A stretch of DNA of 64,000 bases, taken from NCBI GenBank assembly GCA_002964805.2, contig PUDQ02000003.1, positions 1,364,001 to 1,428,000 on the forward strand, given 5' to 3'. Every line of letters begins with the position of its first letter. Position 1 is the stretch's first letter. Below are positions 55,413 to 64,000 of this stretch, in pieces. The notes beneath the pieces are model-generated. The model did not search any database. It was not told where the DNA came from and saw only the letters and a list, made by a program, of their open reading frames with translations. The stretch comes from Trametes villosa. Taxonomy: Eukaryota; Basidiomycota; Agaricomycetes; Polyporales; Polyporaceae. The position numbers and the translations under genes were made by a program.

Positions 55413-56778
55413 CCCTCAACTGTCGGCTCAAGTGGGAGAGTAGTGGTCGTGAGCAACTCCCTGTGAGAGGTGGGTATAAGTGGGCGGCGGTCGTGATACG
55501 GTGCGAGACCCCGCCGAGCATACTGCGGTGCCTTCAGCGCGCAAGTGGTTCTAGCCTAGGACCGCGTGGTGTCCGTGAGTAGAGAACCGCAGGGCGCTGT
55601 TCGCCAGGCAGCTTCCCATCTGCCCGCGCCGACTTCATGAGGTTCGAATTCACTCGACGCCCACAATCCGAAGGAGAGAAGAACGCGATGACTTTGAGCG
55701 CCACCAATCCGGGCACGGCGCCAAATGAATAATTTAAATTTGCCTGCCCTTAACTGGCGCCCTCACACGCTTGTAGCACGATGGTAGAGGGGTTCCGCAT
55801 CCTATCCATTCCTGGGACTATCGCGCCCTAGCGAGGCTATGGCCATCCTAATTCTCTAACGCACACATCGGAAGCAAGAGACACTTAACTTTATGACAGA
55901 CTACGGAGCAGTGGCGCCTTCTCAGGGCTCGCACGTTGACAGCGAGGAGTCGGGGGCCGGCGTGAATGTTGGGATCCTCACGACAGAAGCGTGTTCGGGT
56001 ATTCTTCTATACCCATGGGCGCCCACATTCGCAAAGCGTTGCTGATATTCACTTTCGCAGTCTTCCTGATGAATATCATTATGAACAGGGCGAATCAGAC
56101 GAAATGGCCAAGCTTACGTTGTACCCTCCCCCGGCATGCCCGACTCCGGAGCTTCGCAGCGCCATCCATAGCGGCGATGTGCATGCGTCTTGCAGCATCT
56201 TTTGTGGGTGCTAGTGTACTTGTGCGAGAAAAAGTGCTCGCTGCTTACGATAATTTTTTCTGCATCAGCAATTCAAGGAATTCGTGCCGCAAGGTCCCAC
56301 GTTGGGATGAGAGTGCGCAGTTATTTTTTGGCGGTGTGCACGAGCTCTGCAGGCTATTCGAATACCGCTGTAATCTGACTCATGAAAACTCGCAGGGACA
56401 TTCAAGGTGCAGAGCACAACGGCCCGCTTCCGCAAACCCTACTATATCAGCACGGTGGATCCCCGCGCGTGTATTATAACACCGCGTGCAGTCTTGCTAT
56501 TGACTGGGACTGCGCAGTACTCGTCACTGCGTACGAGCGGGCGTAATGCGGTGGGTTTCCCGGGCGCACCGCCGTAAATGCCTTCCGGTTGACCACGAGT
56601 CAAACCTAATAGCGGGTACAGCTTCTAGCGGGCGTCCATGGAATACCGACTTCAGATGCATCTCCTACCCTCTGAGCGGTGATCCCCAGGTCTTGGGCTG
56701 GTACTTAATGGCGATTTGGGTTTATAGCGCTGAGCACACACCCCACCCTTCAACTCGTCCTACTTTCAGATCCCCAGA
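55413..56778. other. 1.4-kb region without a firm gene
   Basis: Separates the ALDH-1 and DUF6534-F starts (divergent). A plus-strand frame at 55991-56479 begins with a hydrophobic segment (ALLIFTFAVFLMNIIM) but has no recognisable domain. The sequence ggttcgaattc near 55638 resembles a tRNA B box, but no tRNA folds around it. Confidence 0.3.
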
Positions 56779-58861
56779 ATGTCTGGTGTGTTTCCTGCGG
56801 GGGTTGTGGGCCCGATCCAGGAAAGCCTGGCGTGCCAAGTCATTGGCTTCACTTTTGCGACGACGTAAGTTCCATGCTTTGGTCGTGAATGGCTTGCGAC
56901 GTCACTGATATCCATCTGTTAGCCTCTATGGGATTACGCTGCTTCAGGCCTACCTCTACTACCGCAACTACCCCCTCGACGCCGTCCAGCTCAAGGTCCT
57001 GGTGCGTGTCTCTCATCTACCTAGGCCTTCCTCATCATGCTGATGACACTTGCATCAGGTTGGAGCCCTTTGGTATGCGGCCAAGGCCTCCTCTTCTGAG
57101 CGAATTTGGCTGAACTCCTGGTGGCGCAGTATCCTCGACACTCTGACTACAATTCTTATGGCGCAGGCCCTGTATACTTATGTTGTTACCGACTTCGCAG
57201 ACCCCGCCAAGATCGCCGTCATTGGCTGGTAAGCACTGTGGGACGCTTGCATAGATTGGGTACTCACTGATCCTACAGGGGCTTTTCGGTACGCAGCTTC
57301 TTCTTCCATGTGCTTAAGGTCTTCTTACCTATAGAGGGGGTTCACCGACAGCTCGAGAACGGGCTAGCGGTATGACTTATCAGTCTACGCCTCATGCCGG
57401 ATAGCGTATGTCTAACTACATCGCAGGTGGTCACTGCATTTATTGTGCAATGGTACACTTTCGTCGTGACCGTATCTTCCTAGCAGTGCTGACAGCTATT
57501 CTCCCGTAAGCTACTTCGGCCAACGCCTCTGGAATTGTGGGTACGTTCTATCAGGATACGATGACGTTACACTCAATTTCCTTGTAGTTAGCAGGAAGAA
57601 CAGAGTACTGGTCGGCTTGATCGTACGTTGATACCCACAATGCCCCCGTGGACGCATTTTGACTGAATACATTTGCTTGCTAGTTCTTTCTGGCCCTCGG
57701 AAATCTTGGTACGTGCGTTCTCCACGAATGATGCCTCCGCTCACCTCTACCCGTGCAGGAGCTGGATTGGGTAATGCTGCCACGTACCCCCGTCGACTCA
57801 CTCACTGACGCATGCCTGTCTTAGCTATCACCGTACACCTGTAAGCTTAGCTACCGCATAGTGCGCATCATACACGTTTGACAGTCCGTCAAGGTACACC
57901 GACAACAGCGTATTTTCCCTTGGCTCCACCTTGATCCGCATTCTATCAGGCGTCTCCAACGGCTGCAGTGCGGCGTGCGACGCCCTCATTGCGGTGGGAT
58001 TATGTTACTACTTTCAAACCGGTAGATCCGGACTGCACTCGTACGCATAATACCGTCCGACTCCGCTTAGCCTCTCAGAACTAACGCTCGGTAGGACGGA
58101 CACGCTGGTCGACAAACTCATGATATACGCTATCAATCGCGGCGCACTTACAACGTGAGTCGCGCCGCCGCTCTGGCTTGGAGTCTCCTTGCTGATCACT
58201 CCGACATCATCAGAATCTGCCAGACCTTGCACCTCATCCTAGTAGGCCCACGACTCCCCGGAATACATGTAGAGGTGGCTAATTCGGGTGTTGGGGTCTA
58301 TAGACGGTCGCTCTTCCCGGTCGTTTCGTTTTCCTCCCTTTCGCTATGACGGAGAGCAAGCGTGCGTCCCTCTGTTGCCTTCTGGCGCTTGAGTCGTCGC
58401 AGCTCTAACGGCGCCATTTGTGCCTTCAGTGTATGTGAATGCACTCCTAGCGACGTGAGCAGATCCATCGCAATTCACATCTCTCCGCTAGATTTCTGAC
58501 GGCCGTTCCAGGCTCAACGTCCGCAAATCGCTCCAGAAGGACTGCACGGTCGAGCTGAGGCGTAGCTCCGTGATGTTCAACTCCGCGCGTCGCTCTACGT
58601 ACGACGCTACCGCCGCAGACTCCGTCGCGCCGCGGTTCGAAGGCGCGGTGAGTGCTCGTTGACTGGTTCTCCATCGCGGCTTTCCTGTCGCTGAGGCGCG
58701 ACGGTTCCGACAGGGGTCAGTTGCTACCATCGAGTTTGCCGTCCCGGAGGCCAAGAAAGACGTACGTTCTATCATGCTCATCCGCCGCGCGCACCTTATG
58801 CGTCTCATATCCGCAGACTGCGAATAAGACTACGTCCACGCTCCCGTCGACTGTGGGTTGA
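56779..58861 (+). CDS. DUF6534-F: seven-helix-type membrane protein
   Basis: The most divergent plus-strand member. Exon 1 gives MSGVFPAGVVGPIQESLACQ and a helix ending FTFATT. The family's phase-2 intron precedes LYGITLLQAYLYYRNYPLDA. Next are VGALWYAAKASSSERIW, a helix exon ending TTILMAQALYTYVVTDFADP, AKIAVIGW, SFSVRSFFFHVLKVFLPI, a QWYTFVV-like helix near 57450 and LVDKLMIYAINRGALTT near 58107-58155. The landmark LNVRKSLQKDCTVELRRSSV and a polar tail FAVPEAKKD, TANKTTSTLPSTVG close the protein. The LNVR element replaces the LNSR of the other copies. It is flanked by the two aldehyde dehydrogenase genes and ends 350 bp from ALDH-2. Function is unknown. Confidence 0.72.
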
Positions 58862-59210
58862 ACCGCGCCGTAGAGATTACCTTGGGGACTCAGGATGACG
58901 ACTAGCGTAGTCGTGTTTGAAGTCTGTATCGTAGCTTGAATGACGCACCCTGAACGTACTTCTTGTGTGTGACTCGAAAGTACCTCTTACTCGCCGCATC
59001 GTACCCTCGGAGCGGGCTCAGACCTCACACGATCAAATGACGTAGCCGTCGCGCGAATACTTAGCTAGCACATCCAGACGATTTACTCGAAGCCCAAGCT
59101 ACACACCATCCCATGAGCTCATCGCAAACCACGCAGTCCAAGGATCAGGCCTCACGCACCACATATATGAAGTAAGCAAGATATTCCAACCCCAGTCCTA
59201 TCTCTCAGCC
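58862..59210. other. Convergent intergenic region, DUF6534-F / ALDH-2
   Basis: About 350 bp of 3' flank. No further feature is seen. Confidence 0.4.
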
Positions 59211-61757
59211 CTAGAGCTTCAGCGCCTTGCGGAGCTGCGCGAGGAACCCGGCGCCGGGCACGGTTAATGCAGACGCAGCGGCGACAGCGGCGACCGCGAG
59301 CCAGAATACCCACCTCTTCCCCGCGGGCGGCTTCCCGCCCACCGGGCGCGGCGGGAGCGAGGGAGCGAGAAGCGCAAGTACCTTGCTTGGCTACACGAAT
59401 CGCGGAGAGATTATGCACACGCGGCGTCAGCGCTGCTGAAAGAGGAGGAAGAACGAAGGCATACCTTGTAAGGGGGGTAACGGACCCCGAGGACGAGCTT
59501 GTCCACCCTAAATGTGTAGAAGGTAAGCGCAGCGCGTGCTGTGGCGTATGAGGAGACGTACCAGCCCGGGTTGTCAAGTGAGACGCGGAGGTGGGTGAAT
59601 TCGTCGAATGCATGCTTCCCTGTGTAGTAGCCGTCTGCAGTAGATGTCAGTCGGGACCATGGCGTAGTACGACAGCGCGATTAAACACGCACAACCACTG
59701 CCACCGATACCACCCATCGGCAGGCCCGGAACTAGACGGATACGAGAAGTGGTGAGAACACTTGCAGAGTAAGGCCGAGTTCAGCCATACCACCAGCGCT
59801 GATAACCGTCTCGTTGGCAGATGCACAGCCGCTTTGCGTGTTGTCGAAGACTATGACGCAATTAGTTCGCATATATGTGGCGTTTAGAATGGACGTACTC
59901 TTGTTCTGGAAGCTCTTGTCTGGGGAGAACACATACACTGCGAGCGGGTAGTCCCTACGTGATACAACTTTAGTATCTTGCTTGACGAAGGTTTACGCAT
60001 GCCCGTATTCACTCACCTGGCGTTGATGAAGGAGAGTGCCTCTTCTACGCTATCGACCGGAATAACCAGGAGGACAGGCCCAAAAATCTCGCTAGGGTGC
60101 GCAATGTCAGGTTAGCTCACCACCCTAGGCATATAAGAACTCACTCCGCCATGAGGGAGTCGTCACCCCGCACATCCTTCACGATGGTGGGTGCGATGTA
60201 GCGTGCCGAGACGTCCGCGTCGCCACCAGCGACGATCGTGCCCTTCGTGCCGTCAATCATCTGCTTGATTCGTTCAGTGTGCCTCTCGGAGATGATCCTG
60301 CTGAAGGAATCGGAAGTCTTGGGGTCCCCGGGGAAGAAGGAGCGGTAGCTGCCACATAAGAGTATGAGCTCTCGATTCGCTGAGTATGCCCATACTGCCC
60401 AAAACTCACGTCTCCAGGAGGGCCTCCACAAACTTGTCTTGGAAGTGCCTCGGCACGAGGACATACTCTGGAGCCAAGCATGTCTGCACGAGCCAGCGTG
60501 TCAATAGAGCGACACGCAATTAAGAGGGAGGAGTATACCTGACCGGCGTTGGAGAATCTCCCCCAGAGAATCCTCCGCGCGGCAAGCTTCACGTCGCACT
60601 TCGGGTCAACTACCACCGGGTTCTTCCCTGTATAACGTTTCCAGTGAGGGAGGTAGCGAATGCCACCCGAGAGTATAACTTACCGCCGAGCTATTGCACG
60701 AAATGCGTCAGTTGGGCGGAAAAGGCGCGAAGTGAAGCCAATTACCTCCAAAGTGACCGGAGTAAGGTGCTGTGCCGCTGCTGTAGCGATAATCCGGCCA
60801 ACACGCCCGTTGCCTGTATGCTGTAGTTGTAGAGCGTGCTGGATGCATAGGCACGCCTAGTAGACGTACCGATATAGAAGACTAAAAACGAGGTAAGTGA
60901 GTTGTTTGAACGCCGGAATACCCTATGACGCACTGTGATCCCAACGAAGTTCAAGGATCTACAATCAAAGACTCAGAGTTTAGACGGGGAGTTTAATGGA
61001 CACCTAAGGGTCCACTGACCTTCGTCGTTTCGGTAGGGCCACCGTTGATGACATGGAAGAGGTCGTTGTCCAGATACTGAGGCACGAGTTGGGCAATGAG
61101 AGCGCTGAAAGCGGGCGTTTGCTCCGAGGGTTTGATGACGGCGGCGTTGCCACCAGCGATAGCGCTAACCTACAGGCACAGCCAAAATGTCAGCCATTGC
61201 GCCATAAACGGAAGCGGAAATGGCGTAACCAGAGGTGAGAAGACGAGGAAGACCGGGAAGTTGAACGGCGCCACGAGCAGGACGACGCCCTTCGGCTCCG
61301 GCTTCACTTTGGGGCTCATTGCGAAGAAGTTGAAGTCAAAGTCAGTCTTTCTCGACTTAGACCATTTCTCGACATTGTTGTACGTAGACCGCACATCCAT
61401 GTACGGGGCGGTGAAGTCCGAGCTGCAAAGTAAAGGCGTATAAGTCATTTGTTAGGAGGTGGCGAGTCGGACAGTGTAAGCGTACAACTCGGTCTCGAAG
61501 TCAGGACGTCCCAAGTCATGCTTCAACGCCTCTTTGAAGCGCTGTTCGTTGTCCTTGATGAGATACCCGACTTGCGCAATCTGGGCCTTGCGGAAAGCTA
61601 TAGACTTCGTCTTTCCCGAGAGGAACGCTTGACGAGCGCGCTCGTGAATCTAGGGCAGTAGTAAGTGCTTGTCAGCTATTCTAGCCTCGATTGTATGCTA
61701 CGCTAATATACTGACCTTCGGGATGTCCTCAAGGGAGGTATATGTGAGAGTCGTCAT
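59211..61757 (-). CDS. ALDH-2: class-3 fatty aldehyde dehydrogenase, tail-anchored
   Basis: Paralogue of ALDH-1 with the same exon plan. Readable parts: MTTLTYTSLEDIPK, SGKTKSIAFRKAQIAQVGYL, IKDNEQRFKEALKHDLGRPD, YNNVEKWSKSRKTDFDFNFF, KPEPKGVVLLVAPFNFPVFL and VTLE. The 7-bp micro-exon and KNPVVVDPKCDVKLAARRIL, WGRFSNAGQ then follow. The catalytic-Cys exon continues with a CLAPEYVLVPRHFQDKFVEA-like stretch near 60430-60480. Next are IIVAGGDADVSARYIAPTIV, DSLMAE, a FSPDKSFQNK region and ADETVISAGG-like sequence near 59800. VDKLVLGVRYPPYK and a C-terminal tail anchor (WVFWLAVAAVAAASALTV) ending FLAQLRKALKL close the protein. The catalytic Cys and Glu motifs are present. A membrane-bound oxidation of long-chain or terpenoid aldehydes would fit. 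It may be controlled separately from ALDH-1, as DUF6534-F lies between them. Confidence 0.86.
60684..60690 (-). other. 7-bp micro-exon in ALDH-2
   Basis: The minus-strand exon CTCGGCG lies between acceptor gcaatag and donor gtaagt, with introns of 55 bp (60691-60745) and 56 bp (60628-60683). It joins TTG GAG to GG AAG AAC and so encodes L-G-G of the LELGGK motif, exactly as in ALDH-1. Confidence 0.82.
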
Positions 61758-64000
61758 GGTGGATGATGTTCAACCGCGATGTTACTGCAGGTAGTGATCG
61801 TGAGCTTGTTCTTATTTACCGTGGGAGAACACAGCTCTTACTCACCTCGGTTCGGGCTGTAAGAAGGCCGGAAGGCTACTCAGGAGGAAGGACGGTTGCC
61901 CTCACCCCGGCTTGTGCTACTAAGTCTTATATACTCCGGCCCTAGTCGAGGTCACGCATACACATCGTGGTTCAGTTCCGTGAGATCAGAAGGCAATGCG
62001 TCGAGTGAAACCCCGCCCATCCGTTGTAATCATGGCGGGCGCGAAAGCCTCACTGGCAATTCGCCGGCGCCATTCTTGACGAACATATCAGGATGGGGCG
62101 CCCATCCAACTGCCACTTCGCTACTACTGTGAGACCGGCCACGCGCGGGAGACCAGCGTAAATCTCCGTACTGCCCGGGACAGAATGGGGCACGCAAGTG
62201 ACGGGTTTCGTGCGCTCGCAGGCGAAAACCCTTGGTGGGGATCACGCTGTTCAGAGATACCGCATACGCTATGCACTTTCAAAGTGAGGATATGAAGAGG
62301 ACGAAAAGTGGTTTTGCGGGCATTGACTCCCAGTTTCGCAGGTATCGTGCAGTTCTGTAGTCACGAGTATCCGTGAATTTACACCTGCCAGCAGGGCGCG
62401 GTGCTGTCTCGTCTCCGAGGCCCATCTGCATTGCATACCAGTATGAGTACTCGCTGACGCCTCGAGGATGCGACGCACAGGAAGGAACGTACCCGGATAC
62501 TGCCCATACGCGTTTTCAGCTGGGATCGCGAAGCTAAGCTCCCTCCACATGTTTGCACTATGCGACAACACGAATGTATAGCTCAGCAATCACACCGCGT
62601 AGCGCAGGCCCTGGCTGTACGCGATCGCCAGCAACGCGTCGACGTCGTGCACGTCCAGATACCACTTGAGCTGCGCATCTAACTGCAAGAATGCGCGGTG
62701 GTCCACCCATTCCCGGAAGGTACTGCAATGCGCAGGTGATCCTGTGCGGGCCGGACGGCGGGACGTGGAGCCTCGAAGAATGCTGGGGATGAGGCTATCG
62801 ACTACACAATGCTGGTGGGTGCCTAGGAAGCAGTTCCAGAGTCCGAGGCAGGTCGCGCGAGTAGACGAAGGCGTACTGGAGGAGCTCACCCGACGACTCC
62901 CATGCACATTGCACACGTGGCGGTAATAACGACCAGGTCAGCGTCCTGTCGTCGCGGCATAGCTGTAAGTGAGCAAGCTGCCCGTACCATACCTAGGGAG
63001 TACTCGCGGGTGTACACCTGGGTTCATGAAAATGGCTCGCGGTACTACTAAAGCACTTAATGGTCGCAATGGTCATGATGGTCGTCGTGGTGAGCGGAGG
63101 TTGTTTGCATCCAAGACTAGTGATCACGCTGCTACTCATCTAATTAGGATCAATAAGGGTAAGATCTGATCATAGCACCCCTAACTTGATCTACTTTATT
63201 ACAGCGTAGCTCCGACCTTTCGGAGTTAGAACATCGGCCCAGTCGCGTCTGCCAATCCTGACTTGATCCTGACCGAGGCAAGCTCTCCCCATGGCCAAGT
63301 TATCAAGTGATTCTCGATGACCCGTACTGTCACCACCATCTCAAGTTCGTGTCGAGACTATATGAAATGTGCCGAAGCAACTGAATTATGGGGGTTATCT
63401 AGTGCATGTACGATCCTTCTGCCCCGTGCCTCGCTAACGGTCACCGTTTGCTCCTTCTTCACGCAAGGTTCGTTCGCGAGGATGCACTCCCGGCAAGTGT
63501 GAGCATTCCATCACGAGCTTAGCGGGAGCCAGATGCGCATGACCACGTTTTTATAGCGCACCTTCTGAACGGTAGAAGCCCTGCACCACATCGGCAGCTT
63601 CAAACTACGCAGCAACAGCCGACGAGGTAACCCCTACACGGTGCGGCATCGCGACTCGCGTTACAACGGCGCGATCCGCGAGGATGGGATAGATATCGTT
63701 TAACCGAGACAGAAACATGGTCAGACGGTGACGACTCTCGCCGGCAGAAGCGGCAGCTGCAAGTGTTAGGTGACGACCCCGTTCGGCAGAAACATGGGGC
63801 ATTCAAGGGCTGACGTCCCCTCCCGGCAGGAATGGGCTTCGCGAATTAGACCACAGTCCCTCTCGGAAGCAGCATACGACGAATAACGCGTTAAAAGAAC
63901 GTCGCTATTGAGTGGTGCACGCCAACGAGCAACTCGTTCTGGCAGGCACCGCACGCAATCCCCTCTCCATCCTAAACATCATCATGACAACCACTGCAGC
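61758..64000. other. 2.2-kb right edge without a firm gene
   Basis: Contains the ALDH-2 promoter. Minus-strand frames at 62269-62589 and 62590-62916 abut and one ends DVDALLAIAYSQGLRYAV, but I recognise no family. Around 63705-63840 there are three imperfect copies of a short unit, described separately. Confidence 0.3.
63705..63840. repeat. Imperfect short repeats (cagaaacatgg / tgacgac...cggcag)
   Basis: The word cagaaacatgg occurs at about 63710 and 63788. Three diverged copies of a unit reading tgacg followed by a C/T-rich run and cggcag start near 63728, 63772 and 63812. They look like a decayed tandem array. No function is apparent. Confidence 0.4.

Noticed and set aside
55600..55690. 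tRNA-like B box (ggttcgaattc)
   Set aside because: No A box at the right distance and no cloverleaf can be drawn. The match is to a short word only.
1..64000. CRISPR arrays, prokaryotic operons or rRNA genes
   Set aside because: The window shows spliceosomal introns throughout. No regularly spaced repeats of the CRISPR kind and no rRNA-like conserved blocks were seen.

Overview
The window is nuclear DNA from a filamentous basidiomycete, most likely an Agaricomycete. The evidence is GC-rich coding exons cut by many 50-60 bp GT-AG introns, CTAAC-type branch sites, and gene families typical of that class: the DUF6534 membrane family, a GMC oxidoreductase, a P450, multiple UbiA-type enzymes, an F-box-like protein and a TPR-CHAT protein. 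All exon structures below were spliced by eye. Gene ends are firmer than internal exon edges.

Layout. 0.3-1.7 kb: a terminal-inverted-repeat element. 1.9-5.6: membrane-anchored glutaminase-like protein. 6.1-7.4 (-): F-box-like protein. 8.7-24.0: a rearranged inverted duplication around two conserved housekeeping genes. Its left arm holds UbiA-1 (+), DUF6534-A (-) and the 3' end of a peroxisomal MaoC hydratase gene (-). The ribosome-biogenesis gene YTM1 (+) lies in the middle. Its right arm holds a MaoC fragment (+), UbiA-2 (-) and DUF6534-B (+). 26.4-33.3: DUF6534-C (+), DUF6534-D (-), UbiA-3 (-). 35.2-41.0: a divergent cytochrome P450 / GMC oxidoreductase pair. 41.9-44.2: DUF6534-E (+). 44.4-48.3 (-): TPR-CHAT protein. 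49.0-52.2: divergent hexokinase (-) and mitochondrial ribosomal protein uL14m (+). 52.9-61.8: two tail-anchored class-3 aldehyde dehydrogenases (-) flanking DUF6534-F (+). 61.8-64.0: no convincing gene.

How the genes may work together. Three UbiA-type membrane prenyltransferases/terpene cyclases, each next to a DUF6534 membrane-protein gene, share a neighbourhood with a P450, a GMC oxidoreductase, two fatty-aldehyde-type dehydrogenases and a peroxisomal hydratase. This fits a candidate terpenoid or meroterpenoid locus that has grown by local duplication between housekeeping genes. The link is inferred from content and position only. The recurring UbiA-DUF6534 pairing is the most unusual feature and the best candidate for an undescribed functional unit.
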